Part shown: piece by piece, positions 1 to 11,459 of the stretch | Numbering within the stretch: the stretch's first letter is position 1 | Layout: the number at the start of each line of letters is the position of its first letter | From: Daedaleopsis sinensis | Taxonomy: Eukaryota > Basidiomycota > Agaricomycetes > Polyporales > Polyporaceae | Reading direction: 5' to 3' | DNA length: 64,000 nucleotides | Assembly: GCA_033807695.1 (NCBI GenBank) | Contig: CM066303.1 | Location: 992,001-1,056,000 of the forward strand | The notes under the pieces: generated by a model | Databases searched by the model: none | Seen by the model: the letters and a program-made list of their open reading frames with translations, nothing else | What the model was told of the DNA's origin: nothing | Made by a program: the position numbers and the translations under genes

Positions 1-1287
1 TTCGTGGTGGTCCTGTCAACCCGTTGGTCAGTGGACGTGTATAGTGACGCAGCGGCATGCAGCCTGCCGCCTCCTCACCGAGGCTCTCCTCTGCTGGAGA
101 ACCTCTTCGCTCCCCACTCAGTGAGTCTCTAGTATGCCTCAGCGTGGAAGCGACACTAAAGGCTGAGCACTCCTCGGACGCGGGCGCTACTAGCTTCGCA
201 TGACCCTGGTCTATCCGAGCCCGGATATGTACCTCCTTCGGCTCTTCTACCACTGTTGCCCGACGCGAAAAGACCCTCGATGCCAGAAGCCTCAAATCCC
301 TCCAGTGTCGATGATACAATTACAATGAGTAAAGCTCAGTGGCACCGCCGAAAACATCGCAAAGAACGTCGCCGGATGAAACGCGCACAAGAGCAAAATC
401 TGTCGAAGGACCGACCAGTGAAGTCGATCGCGAAAGGACAGCCTAGTAAATCGCCGATTTGTGTGAGCGGCCCATCTGTGTCGACACTTCCGAATGACAC
501 GTCCATCAGCGAGGCGGGTCCTTGCGCGAGAGACTCCGGTGACACTGCGCGGCTCTCTCCTCATGGTCGTAAACCCGGGTCACACATCGGAGGCCCCCCG
601 GGCCCGACTCCTTTTGCATTGGAATAAATGGTATGTACGATCCCGTACTGCACACGAAGACTCGGGACTGACGATAGATCAGGGGATGCAATATCATTCC
701 GCTCCGAAATGTAAGTATTCACTGACAGCGACATCTCCATACTCTGGACAATCACCCGAGACGCAAATTGGTGCTGAGTGTTCACGACAGGTTCAACTCC
801 CGAAGGGCAATCAGAGTCTCCGATTAATGTCCACCCTCCCTCTCAAACACCATAACGGAAGAAGTGTTTCGTTCCCTACGGTACCGCAGGTGTGTTACAT
901 TTTTGCCACTCACTCACTATTGTGTTGACCTGCGTGGCATCATTGACGCGTGCGGACCACGTCCACAACCTTAGCAATCGTTTCGACGAAGGTCTAGCCA
1001 TGAAGATGCATTCAGACTGGGTTGAGGAAAAGAAGCATTGAAGAATCAGTGATCCCTGTTTGCCATGACACTGCTGGGTATGGAGGGTAGATCTAGAGGG
1101 CCTACCATAAGCTCTATACACATGTAGAACATTTCAAGCTGGAAAGCGTGAGGGGACGATATCGACCTTACACAAAATATGGACAATGTGGTAGACTACC
1201 AGTGCCATTCTAGATCTTCAGCTCGGAGCTCTTCACCTTGCCTGGCTTGATCTGTGTTGCGTAAGGGGTCCTCAACCCATCGGCATA
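1..1287. other. no supported gene
   Basis: Downstream flank of the first F-box gene. Open frames exist (for example 256-627 plus, with a basic stretch rich in Arg and Lys), but none shows a recognisable domain, a convincing splice structure or similarity to other parts of the window. I see nothing that can be called with confidence. Confidence 0.4.
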
Positions 1288-3540
1288 TTAGGGTTCATAT
1301 TCGAAGAACGCCCGACTCCTCTCAACCCCGCGCTGCGCGGCCCAATGCAACCGCTCTGACTCTCGCAGCTCGTACAACTCGATATTGAGGTCGTTGACGC
1401 GCCTCCACGCCTCGTCGCGTAGATGCTCCTCCGGGCCAAAGTCATTCACGGTAGGGAAGATCGTGGACACCAGCGAGGCGAGCTGCTCCGGGAACCGCGG
1501 CGGCTTGCGTTCGCTGTACGGGCCCATATCGAGGCGGGTGAGGTACGAGTCCACGGGGCGCATCGGGGTGCCCCGCCCGCCCCCCTCGCGCAGCACGTGT
1601 GGCGGATAGATCTCCCCGGACGTGTCGACGGGCACCACGAGCGAGCAGAGGTGCGGGCAACGCGTCGCGAGCGGGACGAGCCCGAACGGCGTCGCGCGCG
1701 CGAAGGCGTTGTCGTAGATCACTTTGTAGCCCTCGTCGCGCTGTTCCCGGGACGAGAGCTCAAGCTGTTCCAGCGCGGGCCAGGCGCACGAAATCCCGTC
1801 GAGCGTGGCGTTGTCGATAACGGGGAGCTCCCACCCGGAGATCTGGAGTATACGTAGAGACGTGAGCGGATACAGGAGGGGGAAGAGCTCGGAGAGGTCT
1901 TGCGGCCCATCTACTCTTGCGACACTAGACACGACCAATTTCACGATCGACGTGTGTCTTCCAATCGCCTGGAAGAGCTCGAGTAGGAGGGCGAGGGGAA
2001 TGTCGTGGAGCCCCGAGTAGCGTTTATAGTGCTTGTCATCAAGAAGGATCTCTTTGCTGAGTGTGGCATGCGTTAGCGCTGAGGAGGCGACGAGGTCAAG
2101 TATCGCAGCAGTCAAGAGGAAGTCATCCGTATGTAGCTCCAAGGTCCTGAGAGAGGGGAACATGTCTCTTCCTCCGTCCGTAGGAATGACACCCCACGCG
2201 TAATCGCTCGTCTCCGCGCGGATGGAGAGTTGTTCAAGGCCATGAATGAGGCCTATCAGGCGCAATGCCTCTGGGAGAATGAGATGATTCCCGGTGCGCA
2301 CTTCACGCAGGTGCGCTAACAAGTGGAAGGATGGCGAGAAAGTTGTCTTCGGGCCGTTGCAACGTTTGTTTGTGACGTATCTTTGACCCTCGACAATCTC
2401 CAGGGTAGTGAGGTGTGGGGCGGAGGAGGCAAGATGGTTGAGGCACGCGACAAGGGCGGCGTCTGATTGAAGTTCCACAAGCGTGATCGAGACGCTTTTC
2501 AGGAAGGGGTGCAGAAATAGGGAATCAAATTGTGCCCAGCTAAGGTTGTAGACGTCTTGCGCCCCGTGTTGGTGGTACGTCAAAGATCGGAGGTTGGGAA
2601 AGAGAGGCTTCGGCCCGCAGACGAAGAGGGTGTGGAGCAGTTCGTGCGCTGTGAAGTTGAACCCAATCTGTCGCTCGCCCATGGTCAGTTCCACAGACCG
2701 CACGAGTGAGCCGTACTTGCGCAGCCGAGTGAAGTCCGAGGGTACGGGCTTGCGCGAGAGTTTCTGTGATTCTAGTCAGCATTCGAGGCGCCCTGAAAGG
2801 TTCATATCGAGTAGGAGACGCACCAGCACTCTATCATGCCATGGTTCATCCTCCTTCCCGTCTGCAATCTGTACGCTCCACAGGTCCCGTGGAAGGGCAA
2901 AGATAATCGGAAAGAACGCCCATAGAGTATGCCACAAAGCCGCGATTGCAGGTTCATGTAGGTGGCGGCACGTGCATGCGATATGATAGACGGATGCAGG
3001 ATCGGGTTCGGAGTGGATGGAAATTGGTATTTTGAAGTGGTTCTTTCGAATAGAGACGCGAACCGCAACAAACGAGCATATCTGTGCAATGATTCCCTCG
3101 TTTAGCGAGAGTATACTGGCCATAGTAGCAGGATAGGTCGCTGTCACTGCTGTCTGTGGCCTCCAGTAGTCAGCCTATTTCGCCGAACAGTGACTCTGTC
3201 GCTATAAGCAGTGTCGAAATCGGACTCCCTGTAAGAGACATAAAGTGAGGTTTCAGTCCGAATTTCTAAATGGTTAGTCTACGTGACTTACTCAGTAGTC
3301 CCTTGCCCAGGAGATGATTTCAAAATTTCAAAGGCTTCAAGTTGACGGTTCGGATATGTTGACCAGCTGGCAGGCAGCTGTATGATCGGCGTGAAAGACT
3401 CGGAGAGGCTTAGAGTTGGCCCATGAGCTACTATAAATGCTGCAGCTACCTGGACTCAGACTCACTTAACTCGACGGCGAGGGCAGGAGCTGGGTCGGAA
3501 GGATCTGAGATTCTCACAATTCCGGGATGGGGGAGCCGGC
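1280..3540. repeat. segmental duplication, copy 1 (pair of 60280-62515)
   Basis: About 2.26 kb containing the F-box gene and roughly 400 bp of its 5' flank is repeated in direct orientation about 59 kb away. Coding identity is high; the upstream flank is more diverged and indel-rich. The 3' homology stops close to the stop codon. Confidence 0.85.
1288..3123 (-). CDS. F-box / leucine-rich-like protein, copy 1 (intact, two exons)
   Basis: Predicted 591-residue protein from two exons, 2824-3123 and 1288-2763, joined across a 60-bp intron (GTGCGT donor, TGCTGAC branch, CACAG acceptor). The start is the ATG at 3123 giving MASILSLNEG. Residues 5-60 look like an F-box (LNEGIIAQICSFV, then a CTCRHLHEPAIAALWHTL helix). 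The remainder is the Leu-rich repeat-like body usual for basidiomycete F-box proteins, which are presumed substrate receptors of SCF ubiquitin ligases. The in-frame TGA at 2776-2778 lies inside the intron. In the paralogue near 60-62 kb the same intron is 64 bp long, which supports splicing rather than readthrough. The target is unknown. Confidence 0.8.
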
Positions 3541-3811
3541 AGAACCCGAACCTTGATATGCTTGGACTCGCGATGATGTAAGAGCGCTGCACCGTCCGCT
3601 CCTCCTCCTCCTCCACTCGACGAGTCGGACCCCATCTACCGGTAGCATTATTGCTCAGACTGTCTCCAGCTTCTACTATATCTCGAGCTCTATCACTTCG
3701 ATGAACAAAGAGCCGCTCCTCTGCGCGAGGGCTCTCGAGTAGATGTCAATGACGACGACACTCCACACTGTGTGGCAGTTTGTACCTCTCCAGAGGGTCG
3801 GATGATTGACA
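3541..3811. other. intergenic flank left of the LINE
   Basis: Contains a short CTC-rich run near 3600. No gene is supported here. It is followed by the severed end of the DUF6533 gene. Confidence 0.4.
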
Positions 3812-3866
3812 TCAATACTGAGGCTCCGATAACTGAGTACCGCTTTGGTAGTAGACCTCTGGCTGC
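3812..3866 (-). pseudogene. severed 3' end of DUF6533 gene I
   Basis: When the LINE and one copy of its target duplication are removed, the minus-strand frame from 11449 upward runs on for about 15 codons to a TGA at 3812-3814. The flank here (AGGCTCCGATAAC at about 3820) aligns loosely with the matching place in the paralogue near 13690, so this is probably the original 3' end of that gene. Confidence 0.55.
3856..3866. repeat. target-site duplication of LINE (left)
   Basis: CCTCTGGCTGC, repeated exactly at 11449-11459 immediately after the (CAAA)n tail. The preceding base is A on both sides, so the duplication may be 12 bp. Confidence 0.8.
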
Positions 3867-4278
3867 GGACCCTGCTTGACTTCGTACCACCACCTTCAGA
3901 ACTTTTCCCACGCTTCAGCCTTACAGGGGAGGCGGACGCGTGTGGACCTTTCTGGCCTACTGGTACTAGATAGTTACTATACGAACCTCTGGGCAGCACA
4001 TCTTAGACTATGTCCTGGAAAACTCAGCATGGATACTCGAAGCCGTCGGGGACAGCAGCGGAGCGACTTCGTCAAGTCACAGGCGCCGGTGCCAGCGCGA
4101 CGGCGCCTACAGCAACGACGAGGAAGAAGGCGAAGTCGGCGGCGACACCCTCGCAACAGCAACTCTTCAGCGAAGCCGAACAACACCTACCAGACCTAGA
4201 GGCGGCCCTCGTCTTCTTACGCAAGCACATGCTGGTCCCGGAAGGCGACTCCGCCATCTCCAGCTCGGCACTAACGAC

Positions 4279-4607
4279 GCATCAGCAGACCCGCGAAAAG
4301 CTTATTGCGCTTAGTGGCGCTTATTTCAGCCAAATAAGCGTAGATAAGGTGTTAATCAGTAAGTGCACTTATCACAGCTTAAATACCGCTTTTCTCTCCC
4401 CAACAATGAACCATCTGTGACTCCGCGCCATCTTGACCGCTCATCGCGAAACTTTGCACACAGAACCGCAACATGCTTGGCCATGTTTGTACCAAGTTTC
4501 GACCCAATCTGACGACATGCAGCAATGCAGTGGGCCGATCATGGCAGAAGCAGCCAAATCTCAATAAGTGCGGTAAGCTTCTAAGCTTTTCGCACATCTG
4601 CTGATGC
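4279..4607. mobile_element. 329-bp insertion with 26-bp imperfect inverted ends
   Basis: Left end GCATCAGCAGA followed by GCGAAAAGCTTA; the right end is its inverted copy with three mismatches between the two blocks. The inside is AT-richer and full of GCTTA/TAAGC motifs. Its removal restores the LINE ORF1 frame. No clear target duplication is visible, so the superfamily is undetermined. Confidence 0.65.
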
Positions 4608-5341
4608 GGGGCTACTGCACCTTGCCCTGGCGTCACCGTCCGCCGACCTTGCGCGGAAGAGCCTGATCGCTTTCGCCTACCTCGCCGACGCGGCCTTCGA
4701 CAAGAAGCTTGATGGAAAACTAGTGGCGGGAGTAGCGGAGAGGATCGAGGCGCAGCTGACTCTCAGACTCGACGAACATGTGGAGAAGGTCGAAAACGAG
4801 ATCGCGACCGGAACAGAGGGCATGGAAGAGGCCGTGAAGGAGATGAGATTGGGCGCGGGACAGCTCCGGGAAGCATGCAAGAAGCTCGAAGCGGCGGAGG
4901 CGGCACTGGCGGGAGCGAGGGAGGAGATCATGCAGACGCGAGCCACGGGGCTGCCTGTCGGTACGTCCTTCACTACCTCCCTTCCTGTCACACTGGATGC
5001 CGCCCCCGTGCGTACACGGCGGGCGGTGGACCTCGCGGACTTGCTCCAACGGCAAGTTCTCGTCCGCGGGGTCGCGCTGAAGGGCCAGGACGGGAGCCCG
5101 CTGTCCGACCGAGAGGCGTTGGAACGAGCACGACAAGCCGTCGATCTGATGGCGGGGGAAGGCCTGACACCGCCCAAGGACGCCGCCTTCGACACCGCCA
5201 AGATACAACGCTACGGCGACCTCGTCCTCACGTCCGCCACTCGCGACATGGCCCGGTGGCTCGCCAATCCTAACGTCAAAGCCTCGTTCACCCGCAAGAT
5301 GGGCACCGCAGCAACGATCGTCGCCCGGACCTACCAGCTCG

Positions 5342-5349
5342 TCGCGGAG
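5342..5349. repeat. 8-bp target duplication, left copy
   Basis: TCGCGGAG, repeated at 6196-6203 directly outside the other end of the inserted element. Confidence 0.85.
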
Positions 5350-6195
5350 TAAGGCTGAACACGGATCGATCCGTAGGTTATCCGGACCCGGACCTACAGG
5401 TCAGAGGGTCCCTCGGGGTCCTACCTAGACCCGGAAAGATCCGATCCGGCGCTTGATCCGGATCCGGACGATCCGGATCCGGTACCTACAGGTCGACCTG
5501 CGCAGAGATCTGCGAAATGATGTACCGGAGGCGTTTCTTGAGACGAACCTCTCGTCATTTGTACATAGGTACTAATGTCCACAACGCACACAATGCACCC
5601 AGTTTCGTGAGATTCCATCCACAATTGAGCAAGATACAGGTGAATCATTCCATGCTCCCCAAGCAGAGGCGGTTATACCACATTAGTCAGTAAATCACAG
5701 ATCCTGAGAGCGATTAAGGGAACGAAGCTCTCGGTTTTGGACGGTTGGCTGCCGGCAGTAAACCAAGCACTTGAAAATATTTTGAGCATTTATTTGTGCA
5801 TGAAACGTAGCGCTAGATGCATATCTTTGATTAGTTTGTCCCGTGCAAGGGTGCAGAACGGGGATACATCGTAACATTTGTAGAATATTGAATACTTAAC
5901 CGATTCATATGAAACTTTGTAGACCTATAGGACCTCTTGTAAGGTAACACTGTTCAAGATATCGAGAGATTCGCACCAGAAGTACACCCTCTGTGGGCTG
6001 CAGATCGCTGTCCACGGATCCGCAAAATTGCGAAGGTCCGACCTGGATCCGGGACGAAATCACAAAGGTCCGACCTAGATCCGGAATGATCCGACCCGGC
6101 GCTTGATCTGGATCCGGAAGATCCGGACCTACGGGTCAAGCGCCGGGTCGGATCCGGATCTACCTGCGCATGACCTGACCTATTGTTCAGCCTTA
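5350..6195. mobile_element. non-autonomous hAT-like MITE inside LINE ORF1
   Basis: 846 bp with perfect 12-bp terminal inverted repeats (TAAGGCTGAACA) and an 8-bp target duplication, the hAT hallmark. Both ends carry many subterminal GATCCGGA-type motifs in both orientations (about 5360-5500 and 6010-6165), which in hAT elements serve as transposase binding sites. The interior has no transposase, so mobility would depend on an enzyme encoded elsewhere. Confidence 0.8.
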
Positions 6196-6203
6196 TCGCG
6201 GAG
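6196..6203. repeat. 8-bp target duplication, right copy
   Basis: TCGCGGAG, matching 5342-5349. Keeping only one copy rejoins ORF1 in frame. Confidence 0.85.
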
Positions 6204-6887
6204 TACGTCCCAGTGGAGTTCAACCCGGGCAGCGCGCAGGAGCTGCGCAAGCTCGAGCAGGCCCACGACCTCCGCGACGGCGCCATAGTACAAGCCGAAT
6301 GGATTAGGGCGGTAGAAAAACGATACCCGGGGCAGAGGCGGGCCTTTTTGAAACTAACGTTCAACAGTGTCGACCAAGCGAACCTCGCCCTTAGGGGCCT
6401 CTCCTTTGCAGGTCGCAAGGTCATCGTCCGGCGTGACATCAAAGAACCATGTCGCTGCCTAAACTGTCAAGGTTACGACGGCCACCTCGCGCGGGACTGC
6501 CCCGCCCGTCAGCCGGTCTGCGCGAACTGCGCCGGCCGCCATGCCACCCCGCAGTGCATGATCAAGGACCCCGCACTCTACCGGTGCGCGAACTGCGATG
6601 AAGACGGACACGCAGCGTGGGATCGCGCGTGCCCCACGTACAGAAAAAAGGTGCGCGATTTTGCTGCACGACGCGCTGACACAGGCTTCAGATTCTTCGT
6701 CACAAACGAACCGTTTACCTGGGTCACCGACGATGACGTCCTCGCTCGCGCCCCGCCTCCACCGTCGCTCTGGGAGCACATTGCACATCAATTCCCGGCG
6801 GACCCGACGACGCAAGGCCCACGGCAGGCGAACATCGACGCGTTCTTTGGCGCCCCGCCCCGGGACCCGCCCCCCGCTACGTACTGA

Positions 6888-9800
6888 TCGCTGCGCCCAC
6901 CCCGCTATTGCGTATTTGGCAGCAGAATATCAACAAGTCCCTCGATGGACAACTGGAGCTCCTTCACAGTGCCTCGCCGGCGGACTACGACGTCATCGCC
7001 ATTCAGGAGCCGTACCTGGACCATCTCAAGAACACGCGGAGCACGGCGCACTGGAGAGTCGTGTACCCGGCCGTCCGAGACAGAGACACCGCCGGGCGTA
7101 CGCGCACCGTCCTCCTCATCAACACGCGCATATCGACCAACACGTGGACACCCGCCAGCGTCCCGCACCCAGACATCACCGCGGTATCCATCAAGACGGC
7201 CGGGGCAACACTCCATCTTTTCAACCTCTACGTAGACGGCGCCCAGGACACGGCCATTCACGCGGCCACGAGGGCAGCCCGCTCACTCACCGAGGCAGGA
7301 GAGGGCGAGAACCACGTCGTGTGGCTCGGGGATTTCAACCGTCACCATCCAAGCTGGGACGATCCGGCCAACCACCAACTCTTCTTCCGACAGAACCTCG
7401 TGCGCGCTGAGCTACTGATCAACAGGGTCGCAGACTTGGGGATGGAGATGGCCCTCCCTCCGTCCCTGGCTACGCTGGAGTCTATGAACTCGAAGTCTCG
7501 CACCCGCCCTGACAACGTTTTCTGCTCGGAGGCCCTGCTGGAGCGCCTTCGATCCTGCAGGGTCGCCGAGGAGTTACGCCCGATACTCACTGACCACTTC
7601 CCCATTCTGACAGTGTTCGAGCTCCCGACGGAAGCCACTCCCCCGCGAGTCAGACGCGACTTCCGCAAGGTCGACTGGGCCGACTTTGAAGCAGCGCTCG
7701 CGTCGAAACTAGGCGCCCGGGACCACACCGGCGATATTACGACAACACAACACTTCGATGACGCGCTCGACCAGCTCATGTCCGATCTGCAGGCCACAGT
7801 TGCAGAGCACGTCCCGCTCTCCCCGGACACCCCTTTCGCGAAGCGGTGGTGGTCGAAGGAACTGACCAAGATGCGTAGGGAGAAGGAGAGACTGGGGAAG
7901 GTGTCACATCAACACAGGGGGACGCGAACGCACCCGTCGCACGCTGAGTACAGACGCTACCGAAACCGTTATACTGACGCGATACGTGCAGCGAAGGGCG
8001 ACCACTGGAAGACCTGGATCGACTCGGTCGATGCCAGGACGATCTGGGATGCTAACCGGTTTCTCAAGACAGGATCGACAGACGGAGGCCGCTCGCGTAT
8101 CCCCCCACTGAACGTGGTCGATCAGGACGGGCGGCAGAAGGTCGTCACCTCGAACACGGACAAGAGCGAGGAGTTTTACCGGTCCTTCTTCCTCCCCTCA
8201 GGCGACGTACCGGTCCCGGGAGGCCCGTACCCGCCACCGAAGTTCGCTTTCCGCCCGATTACAGACGAGCAAGTACGACGAGCTATCAAGTCGCTCCGCT
8301 CTTTCAAGGCGCCTGGACCAGACGCCGTCCCGAACGAAGTCTACAAACACTGCGTCGACACCCTGACCCCGGTTCTAGGACGACTCTTCCGAGCGACATT
8401 CGCCCTTCAATACTATCCTGACCGATGGAAGATATCGGATACAGTGGTGCTCAAGAAGCCCGGAAAGACAGACTACACGGCAACCAAGGCGTGGAGGCCA
8501 ATCGCGTTGCTCAACTGCGCGTCCAAGATCCTCTCGCGGTGCGTAGCGGACGTGCTCGTTTTTTGAGGCTGAAAAACACTTGCTTCTAGCCAACTTCCAG
8601 TTTGGAGGGCGAGCGGGGCGGACGACTACCGACTCGATCCACCTCGTTACGAAGACCATCAAAGACGCCTGGAGACAGCGAAAAGCCGCGTCAGTAGTAT
8701 TCCTCGACATCAAGTCCGCTTTCCCGGCGGCCGTCCCAGAGCGGCTGTTCCACAATCTGCGAACGCGAGGAGTCCCGGCGGAATACGTCGACTGGCTGCG
8801 TGCCAAGCTCAGTGGCAGGAAGACGTGCCTGAAGTTCGACGACTTCGAATCGGAGTTGTTTGAGATCGAGAGCGGGATCGATCAAGGATGCCCGCTCTCG
8901 GTCATTCTCTACGCTTTTTATAACTCTGACCTTATCGACAGCGCGAGGACCAAGGGGGGCGAGCTGGCGGTAGGTTCGATGGACGACGTGGCACTCGTCA
9001 CAACCGGCACCACTTTCGCGGACTGCCATGACAAGATACGCGATTTCCTAGAGCGCCCCGATGGCGGCAACGACTGGTCTATCACCCACAACTCCGCTTA
9101 CTCCCTGGACAAGTTCGGCCTAGTGAACTGCAAGGCGCTCATCAAGACGAGAGGACCAGATCTGCACTTGTCGGACGGTACGGTGGTGCCTGCGGCTGCG
9201 TTTCATCGCTTTCTAGGGGTCCTGGTGGACCAGAATCTCAAATTTCGGGAGCAAACCGCGCTGGCGCACTCGAAAGGCGCAAAATGGGTGGCGCTGCTGC
9301 GCCGACTCGCGAACACACGCAACGGCCTCACGTTGGGCGTCGTGAGGCGGTTGTATCTGGCAGTCGTGGTTCCTAGCATGTTATACACATCTGACACGTT
9401 CCTCACCCCAGTTCGCAGACTAGGCGGCCAGAAGCGCAACCACGGCTCCGTTGGCAACATACGGCGACTCGCTCGGGTGCAGAGGCAAGCACTTCTGGTA
9501 ATGACGGGCGCACTTCGATCCACAGCCACGGACGCCCTCGAGGCGCACGCCAACCTCCTCCCCTTCGACCTCCTCGTAGATAAGTTGGCGCACCGCGCCG
9601 CGGTGCGCCTGTGCTCTCTCCCCCGCTCCCACCCGCTCGCAGCCCACGTACAAAAGGCCGGCCGGAAGCTCGTCCGCCGTCACCGCTCCTCCGTTCACGA
9701 GCTCCTCGACGCGTACAAGCCCTTCCTCGACTACAAGCACACCGAACGGATCCAGCCGGCACGCCTCCACCCGCGATGGACCCCGAAGCACCGTGTCCGG

Positions 9801-10808
9801 GTCATCAGAGACCGCGAGAAGGCGATCAAGGACGACCCCAAGTGGGCGAGACGCGGGGCGTATCGAGTCTATACAGACGGGTCCGACATCGACGGTGCGG
9901 TCGGCGCGGCGGCCCTCCTCTACACTCCGGGGCGCAGCCGTCCCAGGGTGCTCCGGTATCACCTCGGTCCATCAACTCGGCACACAGTCTACGAGGCGGA
10001 GATAGTCGCTACCATCCTCGCCTTGGTCCTCCTCTTAGCGGTGCGCGCGCCCATGAAACGCGCATCGATCGCTCTCGACAACACTGCCGCCATCCAGGCT
10101 TCAGAGCTACGCTCGGCGGCCCCCGGCCGCTACCTCACTGACATCTTCCACAGCTATGTCAACAAACTGCGGAGGGCGCACCAGGGCCTCAAGCTCACGC
10201 TCCGATGGGTCCCCGGGCACGAAGACGTGGAAGGTAACGAGGCGGCGGACGAGGCGGCGAAGGAGGCGGCCGGCGGCCGCTCAAGCCCGCCGCAGTCCCT
10301 CCCCCGCGAGCTGCGGAAGCCCCTGCCACTCAGCATCTCGAGAGCGCGCCAGAACTATGCGCAGGAGCTCGAGCGGAAGGCTCGGGAACGCTGGCGCGCA
10401 TCTAAACGGGGCACCCGCATGGCGCCGGTGGACAGCAAACTGCCGTCCAAGAAGTATCTCGCACTGACAGACTCTCTCCCTCGCAGACATGCCAACCTCC
10501 TACTCCAGCTCAGGACCGGCCACATTCCGCTCTACACGTACCTTGAACGCATCGGGAAATCACTCACGACGACCTGCCCGGCATGCGAGGAGGCCCCGGA
10601 GACAGTTTCTCACTTCCTCTTGCACTGCCCCGCTTACGCTTTCCATCGCGCAGTCCATTTCGCCCCACTCGGCTTCTCTGGCCGCACCCTCAAGATTCTG
10701 CTCAACTCGAACGATGGCCTGCGCCCGCTTTTTGCATATATCAATGCCACGAACCGCTTCCGGAGGACGTTCGGGCAACTGCCGGCGCTGCGCGACGAAG
10801 AGACATGA
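6888..10808 (+). pseudogene. LINE ORF2 polyprotein (EN-RT-RNase H), one frameshift
   Basis: The endonuclease lies at about 6908-7625 (QEPY, GDFNRHHPSW, TDHFPI). The reverse transcriptase runs from about 8250 to 9400 (FLDIKSAFP; GIDQGCPLS; MDDVALV at 8979-8999). RNase H lies at 9860-10270 (YTDGS, YEAE, LDNTAA, VPGHEDVEGNEAADEAA), and a C-x2-C-x7-H-x4-C motif lies at about 10577-10629. The frame breaks once, at a run of six T near 8557-8562; with five T the RT reads through as VLVFEAEKHL. The catalytic box reads S-M-D-D instead of the usual aromatic-x-D-D. No ATG opens the frame; it begins right after the ORF1 stop, so termination-reinitiation is plausible. Confidence 0.85.
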
Positions 10809-11428
10809 GAAGTAGCCCTGACCTGAGATCTGACGCGTAGCTGACCTGCCGCTCACAGCATCGACAGCGCAAGCAGCCCACACGCAGAGGAGCCGACGCT
10901 GCTGCCACGATCGGGGACCCCCTCGGGAGTGGCAGCGGCGGCGGCCCCAGGAGACGAAGCTCTTTTTCTCCTTCACTTTTTCTTCTCCGGCCACGGCGCG
11001 CACTGTCCTTCTGTCCCGGGGATGGTGGAGTTATGACGGGGGGCGGGGTAACCGCACCTCGTATCCCGCCTGCAGAAGAGACAGAGATCCAGGAGCGCAT
11101 GTACGCTACCCACAGACTGCCGCGGGTTTATAAGCCATTGCCCTACCACTCGATGGTCGGGGGCTGTGAGGGCAGCGCGCGTCGGGGGGCCGTTTATGTA
11201 TGTCTCTATCTCATCTATGATACTCATCTCTTCCTCCCCCTACAGTACTACAAGGCTACGGCCGACCTTCACCTATATCTAATGGCCATAGTCGTTGCGC
11301 CCCGACCATCACTTCCACCCCCCTGCTTGTGTTTCGAGATTCTCTCTGGCATTGGACATTCGCGTAGCTACCTTGTATAGTACTGCCTACCATAGGGCTT
11401 GGCCCTCGCGGGCGGTAAACCAGGATTA

Positions 11429-11448
11429 CAAACAAACAAACAAACAAA
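11429..11448 (+). repeat. (CAAA)5 tail of the LINE
   Basis: Five CAAA units end the 3' UTR (10809-11428, no coding capacity seen) and directly precede the right target duplication. Simple-repeat tails instead of poly(A) are common in R1/Tad-type LINEs. Confidence 0.85.
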
Positions 11449-11459
11449 CCTCTGGCTGC
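11449..11459. repeat. target-site duplication of LINE (right)
   Basis: CCTCTGGCTGC, identical to 3856-3866. Confidence 0.8.

Larger units (their letters stand above)
4010..6887 (+). pseudogene. LINE ORF1 (gag-like), split by two insertions
   Basis: Starts at ATG 4010. The reading frame is broken at 4279-4607 and at 5350-6195, each time by an insertion with inverted ends. Removing 329 bp at the first site, and the second element plus one 8-bp repeat, gives one continuous frame (ALTT|GLLHLALAS and TYQLVAE|YVPVEFN). The middle part is helical and coiled-coil-like with many Glu and Lys. Three CCHC knuckles follow at about 6452-6632 (CLNCQGYDGHLARDC, CANCAGRHATPQC, CANCDEDGHAAWDRAC), as expected for a nucleic-acid-binding ORF1 protein. 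It ends at TGA 6885-6887, just before the ORF2 frame. Confidence 0.85.
3867..11448 (+). mobile_element. non-LTR retrotransposon (LINE), Tad/R1-like with RNase H
   Basis: About 7.6 kb, including roughly 1.2 kb of later DNA insertions. Parts in order: 5' UTR; ORF1 with three zinc knuckles; ORF2 with apurinic-type endonuclease, reverse transcriptase, RNase H and a C-terminal CCHC-like motif; 3' UTR; and (CAAA)5 tail. Exact 11-bp direct repeats flank it, so the copy appears full length. It lies antisense to the DUF6533 gene it interrupts. Clade assignment is inferred from the domain order and from the simple-repeat tail. Confidence 0.9.

Noticed and set aside
256..627. Basic 123-residue open frame at the left edge
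   Set aside because: No domain, no splice support and no similarity elsewhere in the window; kept only as unannotated sequence.
2776..2778. In-frame TGA in the first F-box gene (nonsense or selenocysteine)
   Set aside because: It lies within a 60-bp intron with good donor, branch site and acceptor; the paralogue's intron is 64 bp, so the region is not translated.
9420..9962. Minus-strand open frames across LINE ORF2
   Set aside because: High-GC antisense shadows of the RT and RNase H coding region.
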